Part shown: positions 33,964 to 41,811 of the stretch, piece after piece
Position numbering within the stretch: the stretch's first letter is position 1
Layout: each line of letters starts with the position of its first letter
Source of the DNA: Alistipes sp.
GTDB lineage: Bacteria > Bacteroidota > Bacteroidia > Bacteroidales > Rikenellaceae
Assembly: GCA_017465575.1 (NCBI GenBank)
Contig: JAFTVX010000028.1
Location: 1 to 44,058 of the forward strand
Direction of reading: 5' to 3'
Length of the DNA stretch: 44,058 bases
Notes under the pieces: generated by a model
What the model saw: only the letters and a program-made list of their open reading frames with translations
What the model was told of the DNA's origin: nothing
The model's database searches: none
Made by a program: the position numbers and the translations under genes

Positions 33964-34980
33964 ATGGTGTCTATTGAACAAATTAGAAAACCTATTGCCT
34001 CGGATTTGGAGGCCTTCGATAAGTTTGTTGCCGACAACTTCTCGGCAGAAGGCGAACTCCTTAGCGAGATGCTTTCGTATGCCCTATCATCGCGTGGCAA
34101 GGGTGTAAGACCTATCCTTACGCTCCTCACCGCCTCGATGCATAGCCCCGCAGCAGAGGAGGCGTCGGACAAATGTGGCGAGGAGCGCCACTGTACCAAG
34201 CGCACCTATCTTGCGGCGATGCTTGTCGAGATGATACATACCGCATCGCTTATCCACGACGATGTCCTCGACGAGGCTGACGAGCGCCGTGGTCGCCCCT
34301 CGGTGAATGCCAAGTGGCAGTCCGACACCGCAATTATCCTCGGCGACTATATCCTTGCCCGCACAATGGCTGTGGGTATGGCATCGGCGCAGTACGACAT
34401 TATCTCGTATATCGGCTCGGCGATGGCTACGCTCTGCGAGGGCGAGGTGTTGCAGAGTCAGCACGCCAAGGCGATGGATACCACACACGACGACTACTTC
34501 AAAATCATCTACCAGAAGACCGCCAGCCTTTTGGGCGTAAGCGCTGCCCTCGGTGCTCTGTCGGTAGGTGCCAAGCGCGAGGAGGTGGAGCGTATGCGTA
34601 AGTTTGGCGAGGCCGTAGGTATGGCATTCCAGATTCAAGACGATATCCTTGATTTTAAGCGCGATAACAATACCGGCAAGCCCTCGAACAACGACCTTCG
34701 CGAGAAGAAGATAACACTCCCGATGTTGGAAGTTATGGAGCAAAAGTCGGAGGAGGAGCGCAAGCATATGCTCGACTTGTTGAAGCGTGCCTCGGAGGAT
34801 GAGAGTGCTGTGGACGAGCTTCACCGTATCGTGGTTGATGGCGGTGGTCCCGAGCTTGCTGCCGAGACTGTGCACGCCTATATCCACCGCGCTATGCACC
34901 ACGCATCGAAGTATCCCGACACGCCCTATCGCCGTGCGATGCTCGACCTCTGCACCTTTATCGCCGAAAGAGATAGATAG
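33964..34980 (+). CDS. Polyprenyl diphosphate synthase (trans-prenyltransferase)
   Basis: 338 residues, all-alpha isoprenoid synthase fold. It elongates an allylic diphosphate with isopentenyl diphosphate. The first aspartate-rich motif is LIHDDVLDEADERRG (about 98-112) and the second QIQDDILDF (about 223-231); RGKGVRP near residue 44 binds the diphosphate. Length and motifs fit long-chain synthases that make the menaquinone side chain; the exact chain length cannot be read from the sequence. It stands alone behind its own promoter. dxs, in the same pathway, is 7 kb downstream but not linked. Confidence 0.92.
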   Translation: MVSIEQIRKPIASDLEAFDKFVADNFSAEGELLSEMLSYALSSRGKGVRPILTLLTASMHSPAAEEASDKCGEERHCTKRTYLAAMLVEMIHTASLIHDDVLDEADERRGRPSVNAKWQSDTAIILGDYILARTMAVGMASAQYDIISYIGSAMATLCEGEVLQSQHAKAMDTTHDDYFKIIYQKTASLLGVSAALGALSVGAKREEVERMRKFGEAVGMAFQIQDDILDFKRDNNTGKPSNNDLREKKITLPMLEVMEQKSEEERKHMLDLLKRASEDESAVDELHRIVVDGGGPELAAETVHAYIHRAMHHASKYPDTPYRRAMLDLCTFIAERDR

Positions 34981-35069
34981 AAAAAGGAATATAATTTAAT
35001 AACTACCCGCTCCCAATACGCAAAATTGGTGGTTAGCAGCAAGGTAGAAGTGTTCTTTGATTTGAAACG

Positions 35070-35295
35070 ACACCTTTAGGTGTGCAGGGCAACGCCCTGC
35101 AACAAGCCCCTCCCTTATCAAGGGCAGGGGTTTGGGGTGGGATATAAATATAAATTACATATTATATTGATATTTGTAGTTATAGCTTTTGATTTTCTGC
35201 TACTTCAGTAGCATTATGATTTTGAGTACTAATTAAGTTAACTTAAAAAAGTACTCAAAGGCATAAAGAAGGTGCAAAGCACCAGAAAATCAAAA
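35070..35295. repeat. Composite multi-hairpin element with cloverleaf-like 3' part, copy 2
   Basis: The order is as at 13747-13963: ACACC-TTTA-GGTGT (35070-35083), GCAGGGC-AAC-GCCCTGC (35084-35100) and a CCCCTCCCTT hairpin (from 35107). A fold closed by TTTTGATTTTCTG (35187-35199) and CAGAAAATCAAAA (35283-35295) follows. It contains GCTAC-TTCA-GTAGC (35199-35212), TTTGAGTACT/AGTACTCAAA (35221-35230, 35250-35259) and GGTGC-AAA-GCACC (35271-35283). It fills the gap 34981-35335, directly upstream of the MFS gene, and no promoter was found there. Confidence 0.75.
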
Positions 35296-35335
35296 ATAGG
35301 CTCAGTAAACATTAAACAACTAATTATAAACTATT

Positions 35336-36625
35336 ATGACACAGAAGAAAAACAGTAATGTTTTGGCTATCATCGTGATGATTCTCTTGTTCGGAATGAT
35401 CTCGTTTGTAACCAACTTGGCTTCGCCTATGGGTGATGTCCTCAAGAACCAGTTCAATGTGGCTAACTGGATGGGTACGCTCGGCGTATTCGCCAACTTT
35501 ATCGCCTACGCTTGTATGGGTATCCCCGCAGGTAACCTCCTCCAGAAGCGTGGCTACAAGTTCACCGCCTTGGCTGCCGTGACCGTAGGTTTCACAGGTG
35601 TTGGCGTGCAGACTATCGCTGGTTTGTTGGACGGCAACGCTGCATTTGGCGTATATCTGCTCGGTGCGTTTATCGCAGGTTTCTCGATGTGTATGCTTAA
35701 CATCGTGGTTAATCCTATGCTTAACAAGCTCGCTGGCGGTGGTAACCGTGGTAACCAGCTCTTGCAGGTGGGTGGCTCGTTCAACTCGTTTATGGGTACA
35801 GCGGTTATCTTCCTTACTGGCGTATTTGTGCCCAGCATCGTTGATGCCGAGATTAAGCAGGTGTTCCCCTTGATGTTCATCGCATTGGCAATCTTCGCGT
35901 TGGCATTTGTGGTTATCCTCTTTACCAATATCCCCGAGACGGAGCGCAATGCAGCCCTCGAGGAGAAGAAGTCGAATATCGGCCCTATGTCGTTCCGTCA
36001 CTTTGTGTTGGGCGCTGTGGCTATCTTCATCTATGTAGGTGTTGAGGTAGGTATCCCCAATGTATTGCAGAAGTGGTTGCAGAATGGCGGTCTCGATGTT
36101 GAGGTTGGTGCCGAGGGTATCGCAGCAACTGTTGCCGCTACCTACTGGTTGCTTATGTTCTTTGGCCGTTTGGCAGGTGCTGCTCTCGGCGCAAAGGTTT
36201 CGGCAAAGGCTATGTTGAGCGCTGTATCTATCGTAGGTCTCTGCCTCGTGCTTGGCGCTATGTTCCTCGACCCCGCAATCTCGGTTAACCTCCCCGTATT
36301 CAAGGGTACAGAGGGCTTCGGTATGGCAGAGGTGCCTATCAACGCTGCATTGCTCGTTCTCTGCGGTCTTTGCACATCGGTAATGTGGGGTGGCATCTTC
36401 AACCTCGCTGTCGAGGGCTTGGGTAAGTACACCGAGAAGGCTTCGGGTATCTTTATGGCTCTCGTTTGCGGTGGTGGTATCCTTCCTCTCTTGCAGAACG
36501 CAGTTGTAGACCTCTCTGGCAACTACCTCGTTAGCTACTGGGTAATCGCAGCAGGTCTTGCCTACCTCCTCTTCTACGCCCTCATCGGCTCAAAGAATGT
36601 TAATAAGGACATCAAAGTCGAGTAA
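35336..36625 (+). CDS. FHS-family MFS sugar transporter
   Basis: 429 residues with 12 predicted transmembrane segments. It probably imports a sugar by proton symport, like the fucose/glucose-galactose FHS group (FucP, GluP). Family-like features are NFIAYACMGIPAGNLLQKRGYK between TM2 and TM3 (about 60-80, with the basic loop after the second helix) and the NP/GN-rich segment NIVVNPMLNKLAGGGNRGNQ near 123-142. No sugar-utilisation gene is adjacent, so the substrate cannot be named. The stop codon is followed at once by the structured element at 36627. Confidence 0.87.
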   Translation: MTQKKNSNVLAIIVMILLFGMISFVTNLASPMGDVLKNQFNVANWMGTLGVFANFIAYACMGIPAGNLLQKRGYKFTALAAVTVGFTGVGVQTIAGLLDGNAAFGVYLLGAFIAGFSMCMLNIVVNPMLNKLAGGGNRGNQLLQVGGSFNSFMGTAVIFLTGVFVPSIVDAEIKQVFPLMFIALAIFALAFVVILFTNIPETERNAALEEKKSNIGPMSFRHFVLGAVAIFIYVGVEVGIPNVLQKWLQNGGLDVEVGAEGIAATVAATYWLLMFFGRLAGAALGAKVSAKAMLSAVSIVGLCLVLGAMFLDPAISVNLPVFKGTEGFGMAEVPINAALLVLCGLCTSVMWGGIFNLAVEGLGKYTEKASGIFMALVCGGGILPLLQNAVVDLSGNYLVSYWVIAAGLAYLLFYALIGSKNVNKDIKVE

Positions 36626-36626
36626 G

Positions 36627-36757
36627 AATTTGTTGTGATAGCGGCGCTACTGCGACGCTTCCCAAAAAGTAACACCCCTTGGGCTGTACTTCTTAGTACT
36701 ATCCCAAGGGGTATTCTTTTGCGAAACGCCACATTAGCACCACTCTGACAACAAATT
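36627..36757. repeat. 131-bp structured element after the MFS gene (inverted partner at 39531-39656)
   Basis: The outer stem AATTTGTTGT (36627-36636) pairs with ACAACAAATT (36748-36757). The conserved 5' core GATAGCGGCGCTACTGCGAC and 3' core CGCCACATTAGCACCACTCT flank a long central hairpin (about 36661-36722) whose sequence differs from its partner's. It begins 1 nt after the MFS stop codon, so it may also end that transcript. A hairpin plus GCAGACG-GAA-CGCCTGC, like the start of the composite elements, follows at 36929-36955. Confidence 0.75.
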
Positions 36758-36960
36758 GGGTAGTGCTGGCTGGAGGGTAGTGTGTTGCGTTCCGTGGAGT
36801 GCCTGCTTCGCATAGGGGTCTAAGGGGTCAGAGGGGCACAAGTGGTTGCGCCTCGTTGAGGCGCTTGATTAGAACTCGACCGCTTGACTCTTTTACCCCT
36901 TTTACCCCTTTTACCCCTTGGGGCGTAGCCCGCAGACGGAACGCCTGCTATAAGCTCTCT

Positions 36961-36998
36961 CCCTAAATTCCCTTTTGATTGCGCTTATCTCCTGCGCC
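36961..36998. repeat. 38-bp repeat, left copy (inverted partner at 39376-39413)
   Basis: One mismatch in 38 nt to the reverse complement of 39376-39413. With the element at 36627-36757 it makes a composite inverted repeat around the ABC exporter genes. Between the two parts (36758-36960) I see G-rich runs and tandem TTTTACCCC units (about 36890-36918) but no gene. Confidence 0.8.
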
Positions 36999-37048
36999 AC
37001 TCTAAAAACTAAAAACCAACAACTAATAGCTATTTTAAACTTTTTTCT

Positions 37049-37056
37049 TATCTTTG
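37049..37056 (+). promoter_or_regulatory. -7 promoter box of the ABC exporter operon
   Basis: TATCTTTG, 22 nt before the ATG at 37079. No TTTG -33 box is visible at 19-21 nt. Confidence 0.6.
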
Positions 37057-37078
37057 CGCATATAAATCCTCATATATT

Positions 37079-38005
37079 ATGAACACTATTCTTTCTGTCG
37101 AGAATGTATCGAAGAGCTATACCGGTCATAAGGCGCTCGACGATGTCTCGATTGAGGTGCCGAGAGGTGCCGTCTATGGCTTGTTGGGCCCTAATGGTGC
37201 CGGCAAGACAACCCTTATCCGTGTAATCAACCGACTAACCATCGCCGACTCGGGTCGTGTGTTGCTCGATGGCAAGGCGATGAGTGCCGACGATATCTTC
37301 CATATAGGCTATATGCCCGAGGAGCGTGGCCTCTATAAGAAGATGCGAGTGGGCGAGCAGGCTATATTCTTTGCCCGTCTCAAGGGCCTTGATAGGCGTG
37401 AGGCAGAGCGCCGCCTGCACACATGGTTTGAGCGCTTGGGCCTGAAGGATTGGTGGAATCGTGCTGTCGAGGACCTCTCGAAGGGTATGGCGCAGAAGGT
37501 GCAGTTTATCTCTACCGTGGTGCACGAGCCTAAGCTCCTTATCTTCGACGAGCCATTCTCGGGCTTCGACCCCATCAACGCCAATATCCTCAAGGAGGAG
37601 ATTCTCGGCCTTCGTGACCGTGGTGCTACCATCATCTTCTCGACACACAATATGGCGTCGGTAGAGGAGATTTGCGACCATATCACCCTTATCAACAAGT
37701 CGCGCAACATCCTCTCGGGCTCGGTAGACGAGATACGCCGTGCGGCGGGTGGCAACACCTTCGAGATTATGCACCGTGCCGATGATGCTACCTTCCGTAG
37801 CGCTATCGAGGGCATCGCCGAAGTTTTGGGCGAGAGCCGTGGCGTGGTGGGTGGCTACACCGCAACAAAGATACATATCGCACGCAACGAGGATGTCCAC
37901 GATGTCATAGCACACCTCAACGACCGTTGCCAACTACGCTCGATGCAGGAGATTATGCCCTCGATGAACGATATCTTTATCCGTGCCGTGAATGGTACTC
38001 TCTAA
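37079..38005 (+). CDS. ABC transporter ATP-binding protein (NatA/ABC-2 type)
   Basis: 308 residues. Walker A GLLGPNGAGKTTLIR (about 34-48), Q-loop region YMPEERGLYKK, signature DLSKGMAQKVQFI (about 135-147), Walker B LLIFDEPFSGFDP (about 156-168) and switch His in STHNM are all present, so the ATPase should be active. The C-terminal 90 residues form the accessory domain (DUF4162-like) of NatA-type exporters. It works with the permease gene 12 nt downstream. The pair could export sodium, a lipid or a peptide; the substrate cannot be read from the sequence. Confidence 0.94.
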   Translation: MNTILSVENVSKSYTGHKALDDVSIEVPRGAVYGLLGPNGAGKTTLIRVINRLTIADSGRVLLDGKAMSADDIFHIGYMPEERGLYKKMRVGEQAIFFARLKGLDRREAERRLHTWFERLGLKDWWNRAVEDLSKGMAQKVQFISTVVHEPKLLIFDEPFSGFDPINANILKEEILGLRDRGATIIFSTHNMASVEEICDHITLINKSRNILSGSVDEIRRAAGGNTFEIMHRADDATFRSAIEGIAEVLGESRGVVGGYTATKIHIARNEDVHDVIAHLNDRCQLRSMQEIMPSMNDIFIRAVNGTL

Positions 38006-38017
38006 AACAGTACGACT

Positions 38018-39301
38018 ATGAAAAAGATGTATTTGATTATATCACGCGAATACTCGGAGCGTGCCCGCAAGAAGTCGTTTATCATCACGACACTTCTCAC
38101 GCCTATACTTATGATAGGCATTATGATTGCCCCCTCGCTGATGATGCTCTACAACACCAGCGACCAGAAGCAGATTGTCGTTGTCGACCGCTCTGGTCTT
38201 GTTGCCGATAAGTTGCAGTCGTCAGACGAGCTCCTCTTCACGCCCCACAACAATATCTCGAAGGCCGAGGCGTGCCAGATATACAACGAGGAGAGTGGCA
38301 TCTTCGCTATATTATATATAGGTAGCGAGGTGGAGAGCCGCGACTCGGTACAGCTTATCACCAACGCCTCGTCGTCGATGATGCTCGAGAGCAACATCAC
38401 CTCGCAGCTCAACGAGATCGTCGAGCAGGAGAAGTTGCGCAAGCTAAATATCGACAACCTCGACGAGATTTTGGCACAGGTAGAGACAAACATCGCTCTC
38501 AGCACCTACCTTAACGACGGTACAGGCGAGGAGGATAGCATGGAGTCTACATCGTCGGATATCAGCTATATCCTCAGCCTTGTGCTCGGCATGATGCTCT
38601 ATATGATTATCATCCTCTATGGCTCGATGGTGCTCACCTCGGTTGTTGAGGAGAAGTCGAGCCGTGTGCTGGATGTCATCGTAACAAGCTGCACCCCCTT
38701 CCAGATTATGATGGGCAAGATTATGGGTATCGCCCTTGTTGCCCTCACGCAGATTGCTATCTGGGCTGCCTTGGTCATCGCTGCATCGAAGTTCTTGGTT
38801 CCCGCCATCCTCTCGGAGGATGTCGCTGCCACTAACGATATGATGATGCAGGCTATGATGGGCACTATCGGCAATACGGCATATATCGCATCGTTGTTCG
38901 CCTATATGCTCCTCTTTATCCTCGGAGGCTTCTTGCTATATGCCTCGTTGTATGCTGCCGCAGGCTCGGCTGTAGACTCGGTGCAGGATGGTCAGCAGTA
39001 CAACACCATCATTATGATTCCCGTTATCCTCTCGATTATCGTGATGATGTCGGTATTCAACGACCCCAACTCGCCTATCGCGTTTTGGTTCTCGATGATA
39101 CCCTTCACTTCGCCTATCGTGATGATTGCCCGCATACCCTTCGGCATAGCGGCGTGGGAGATATGGCTCTCGATTGGTATCCTCTATGCCACCTTTATCT
39201 TCACCACCTGGCTCGCTGCGAAGATTTACCGTATCGGTATCTTTATGCACGGCAAGAAGCCCTCGTGGAAGGAACTCGGCCAGTGGCTCAGAATGAAGTA
39301 G
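38018..39301 (+). CDS. ABC-2 type permease (NatB-like)
   Basis: 427 residues. The N-terminal REYSERARKKSFIITTLLTP leads into TM1 (about 20-40). A large extracytoplasmic domain (about 45-180) and five more TM segments (about 185-395) follow, with SRVLDVIVTSCTPFQIMMGK before the second TM pair. The layout is that of NatB/YhaP permeases, partners of NatA-like ATPases. It ends 12 nt before a clear terminator stem, so this is a two-gene operon, bracketed by composite inverted repeats. Confidence 0.92.
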   Translation: MKKMYLIISREYSERARKKSFIITTLLTPILMIGIMIAPSLMMLYNTSDQKQIVVVDRSGLVADKLQSSDELLFTPHNNISKAEACQIYNEESGIFAILYIGSEVESRDSVQLITNASSSMMLESNITSQLNEIVEQEKLRKLNIDNLDEILAQVETNIALSTYLNDGTGEEDSMESTSSDISYILSLVLGMMLYMIIILYGSMVLTSVVEEKSSRVLDVIVTSCTPFQIMMGKIMGIALVALTQIAIWAALVIAASKFLVPAILSEDVAATNDMMMQAMMGTIGNTAYIASLFAYMLLFILGGFLLYASLYAAAGSAVDSVQDGQQYNTIIMIPVILSIIVMMSVFNDPNSPIAFWFSMIPFTSPIVMIARIPFGIAAWEIWLSIGILYATFIFTTWLAAKIYRIGIFMHGKKPSWKELGQWLRMK

Positions 39302-39312
39302 GAGATACAATT

Positions 39313-39348
39313 AATAAGACCACCCTTTGCGGTGGTCTTATTAGTTTT
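39313..39348 (+). terminator. Terminator of the ABC exporter operon
   Basis: AATAAGACCACC (39313-39324) pairs perfectly with GGTGGTCTTATT (39331-39342), followed by AGTTTTTA. The stem core equals that of the ilvE terminator at 8665-8696. Confidence 0.85.
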
Positions 39349-39375
39349 TAGTTATTAGTTTTTAGTTGTTAGAGG

Positions 39376-39413
39376 GGTGCAGGAGATAAGCGCAATCAAA
39401 AGGGAATTTAGGG
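39376..39413. repeat. 38-bp repeat, right copy
   Basis: Reverse complement of 36961-36998 with one mismatch. The stretch from here to 39530 has GGGAATTTAGGG/GGGAAATTAG-type units that pair with CCCTAAG/TTCCCTAAA units around 39462-39502. No gene is seen. Confidence 0.8.
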
Positions 39414-39530
39414 AGATTAGGGAAATTAGAGAAGTTAGGGATAGCGCTATCGACATTTATCCCTAAGCTCTTTACACTCCTTAAACTCATTAAATTCCCT
39501 AAAAAACTACCCTTCCAATCAGCACTCCCC

Positions 39531-39656
39531 AATTTCTTGTCAGAGTGGTGCTAATGTGGCGCTGACACGAAAAATGGCGGATGGGACATACTAGGCGTAT
39601 TTCCCATTCGCCATTTTGACTGAAGCGTCGCAGTAGCGCCGCTATCACAAGAAATT
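39531..39656. repeat. 126-bp structured element after frr (inverted partner of 36627-36757)
   Basis: The outer stem AATTTCTTGT (39531-39540) pairs with ACAAGAAATT (39647-39656). Read on the minus strand it has the same cores as 36627-36757, with a different central hairpin (ATGGCGgATGGG with CCCATtCGCCAT). The outer stem has a compensated G-C to C-G swap relative to the left copy. It overlaps the frr stop codon and is in the sense orientation to frr, as the left copy is to the MFS gene. Confidence 0.75.
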
Positions 39657-40212
39657 ACACGGTCATTACCTCTTTCTCCTTCTTCTCCAACTCAACATCC
39701 ATCAGCTTGGTATACTTCTCCAAGAGCTTCTGTACCTGTGCCTCGCCATCCTTCTGCTCGTCCTCAGACATACCATCTTTCTGAGCCTTCTTGAACGACT
39801 CCACAGCATCACGGCGTGCGTTGCGGAGGCTGATGCGTGCGGTCTCGCCCTCGGCCTTTACCTTCTTTACAATCTCCTTACGGCGCTCCTCGGTAAGAGG
39901 GGGAATCGAGAGACGGATATGCTCGCCATTGTTCGAGGGGGTAAGGCCGATGTTAGAGTCGATAATCGCCTTCTCGATAGCACGAATCATATTCTTATCC
40001 CAAGGCTGGATAAGCACGGTCTTAGCGTCGGGAACGGTAACGCTGGCTACGCCCGATATGGGGGTCTGTGAGCCGTAGTAGTCCACGAAAACGCCGTTGA
40101 GAACATTCACCGATGCCTTGCCAGCACGGATGTTCAACAACTCCTCAACAAGGTGATCGACAGCACGCTGCATACGATCGGTTGTTTCATTAAGAATAGT
40201 CTTGGTATCCAT
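39655..40212 (-). CDS. frr: Ribosome recycling factor
   Basis: 185 residues from ATG 40212, the standard length; a TTG at 40224 would add four. With EF-G it splits post-termination ribosomes. Recognisable are HLVEELLNIRAGKASVNVL near the start, the central IQPWDKNMIRAIEKAI (about 75-90) and the basic helix NARRDAVESFKKAQKD. It is the third gene of the pyrH-tlpA-like-frr run; the close pairing with pyrH is widely conserved. Its stop codon lies in the structured element at 39531-39656. Confidence 0.97.
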   Translation of the reverse strand: MDTKTILNETTDRMQRAVDHLVEELLNIRAGKASVNVLNGVFVDYYGSQTPISGVASVTVPDAKTVLIQPWDKNMIRAIEKAIIDSNIGLTPSNNGEHIRLSIPPLTEERRKEIVKKVKAEGETARISLRNARRDAVESFKKAQKDGMSEDEQKDGEAQVQKLLEKYTKLMDVELEKKEKEVMTV

Positions 40213-40244
40213 AGTTTCTTTCAATTATTTGTTTCTAAATTTGT

Positions 40245-40838
40245 CTATTTCAAAGCCTTCTCAATAGCGGCATTCACCTCCTTGGCAATCTCCTCGTCGT
40301 AGCCCACAGCAACATATACCACCTTGCCGTCCTTGCCTACAACCACCGAGCGGGGGATATAGTTCGAGGCATACTGGCGGTAGATAGCCTGGCTCTTGTC
40401 GAGACCTACGGGGAAGGTGTAGCCCATCTTATCGAGGAATGCCTCAACCTTAGCACGCTCCTCGCCGCGCGAGATAGGCAAAACAACGAGGTCCTTGCCT
40501 GCGAAGTGGTCGATAACGCCCTTCTGAAGGTGTGCCATCTCCTGACGACAGGGAGGACACCAAGTAGCCCAGAAGTTGATAAGCACAACCTTGCCACGGA
40601 GCGACGATAGCTTAATCTTGCTGCCATCGAGCATCTCTACGGTAAAGTCGGGAGCCTTGTCGCCCTCGTTGATAAGTGTTGTCTGGGCGATGTCGTCCTG
40701 CACAACATTGGCACGGTTTGCCTCTGCCGATGCCTCGGTAGGCCACATAATGATAGCCACAACCAACGCCACCAAAATAAGGAGCATTGCAACTAACGAA
40801 GCGGTAGAACCACGCTTCTTAAACTTTTTCTCTGCCAT
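40245..40838 (-). CDS. TlpA/ResA-like membrane-anchored thioredoxin
   Basis: 197 residues. An N-terminal signal anchor (about 14-32) tethers a periplasmic thioredoxin fold of the AhpC/TSA-Redoxin type (about 57-195). The active site is WATWCPPCRQE (Cys94, Cys97), and the cis-proline is in NYIPRSVVV. It is expected to reduce or relay disulfides in the envelope, as in cytochrome maturation or oxidative defence; the specific partner is unknown. It lies between pyrH (21 nt) and frr (32 nt), an unusual guest in that pair. Confidence 0.9.
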   Translation of the reverse strand: MAEKKFKKRGSTASLVAMLLILVALVVAIIMWPTEASAEANRANVVQDDIAQTTLINEGDKAPDFTVEMLDGSKIKLSSLRGKVVLINFWATWCPPCRQEMAHLQKGVIDHFAGKDLVVLPISRGEERAKVEAFLDKMGYTFPVGLDKSQAIYRQYASNYIPRSVVVGKDGKVVYVAVGYDEEIAKEVNAAIEKALK

Positions 40839-40859
40839 AATCGTTTGATTTAAGGTAAG

Positions 40860-41576
40860 TTACTCTGTTACGACGGTGCCGATATTCTCGCCACGAATGA
40901 CCTTCTCCAAGTTGCCCACGGTGTCCATATCGAAGACTACGAGGGGCAAGTGGTTCTCGCGGCAGAGCGTAAATGCCGTCTGGTCCATAACCTTCAAGCG
41001 GCGTGCCAAGACCTCGTCGAAGGTGATAGTGTCGAACTTTGTCGCTGTGGGGTCCTTCTCGGGGTCGGCGGTGTAGATGCCATCTACGCGAGTGCCCTTG
41101 AACATAATGTCTGCCTCGATCTCGATGCCACGCAATGCCGAGGCGGTGTCGGTCGAGAAGTAGGGGTTAGAGGTGCCACCACCGATGATTACGATGTAGC
41201 CCGCCTCCAAGTACTCGATAGCCTTGGCCTTTGAGTAGTACTCGCCGATAGGCTCCATACGGATAGAGGTCAAAACTTTGCACTTAACGCCTGCCGACTC
41301 CAATGCCGACTGCAACGCTAACGAGTTGATGATTGTAGCGAGCATACCCATCTGGTCGCCCTTTACGCGGTCGAAGCCACGACCAGCACCCTGAATGCCA
41401 CGGAAGATGTTGCCACCACCGATGACGATGCCAATCTCGACACCCATATCGCGGATTGTCTTAATCTGCTCGGCGTATGCCTTGAGCACCTCGACATCGT
41501 GTCCATAGTTCTGCTTGCCCTGCAACGACTCGCCGCTGAGCTTCAAAAGTATTCTCTTGTACGCTGTGTTAGCCAT
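40860..41576 (-). CDS. pyrH: UMP kinase
   Basis: 238 residues. It phosphorylates UMP to UDP with ATP in the cytoplasm as a hexamer of the amino-acid kinase fold. KRILLKLSGESLQG (about 7-20), VIGGGNIFRG (about 50-60), GRGFDRVKGDQMGMLAT (about 65-82) and the later GTSNPYFSTDTASALR are diagnostic. It is the first gene of the minus-strand run; no promoter of the usual form is seen, and its 5' side is filled by the palindromic element at 41585-41676. Confidence 0.97.
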   Translation of the reverse strand: MANTAYKRILLKLSGESLQGKQNYGHDVEVLKAYAEQIKTIRDMGVEIGIVIGGGNIFRGIQGAGRGFDRVKGDQMGMLATIINSLALQSALESAGVKCKVLTSIRMEPIGEYYSKAKAIEYLEAGYIVIIGGGTSNPYFSTDTASALRGIEIEADIMFKGTRVDGIYTADPEKDPTATKFDTITFDEVLARRLKVMDQTAFTLCRENHLPLVVFDMDTVGNLEKVIRGENIGTVVTE

Positions 41577-41584
41577 AGTAGTTT

Positions 41585-41676
41585 TAAGGTATGTTCTATA
41601 AATTAGTATATCAGATATTCATTGTCGGCAGATTCTGTTTCGATCGCTTTTGGGCTAATTTATAGAACCTACCTTA
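41585..41676. repeat. 92-bp palindromic element (family A/B/C, short copy C)
   Basis: The arms 41585-41606 and 41655-41676 are 22 nt long and complementary with one mismatch. The core GTTTCGATCGCTTTTGGG (41637-41654) matches cores at 26618 and 282, but the inner stem and apical CC hairpin are absent. It begins 8 nt upstream of the pyrH start codon, in the space shared with dxs. The rest of 41677-41811 holds the dxs promoter box. Confidence 0.7.
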
Positions 41677-41790
41677 GGTTTATTTGTGCGAAGATACGAA
41701 TTTTTCTCGAAAAATCATAATGTTTTGGCCAACACTTTATCTATTATGTGCATTTTTGGTCGATAAAGTGCGTATAACGAAAAAAATTGC

Positions 41791-41798
41791 TACCTTTG
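41791..41798 (+). promoter_or_regulatory. -7 promoter box of dxs
   Basis: TACCTTTG, 13 nt before the first ATG at 41812 and 40 nt before the second at 41839. No TTTG is found at 19-21 nt upstream. Confidence 0.6.
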
Positions 41799-41811
41799 TA
41801 GAATAGATATT

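Noticed and set aside
35324-36001. 225-residue minus-strand reading frame
   Set aside because: Antisense to the MFS transporter gene. His/Cys/Glu-rich composition without domains, and no promoter.
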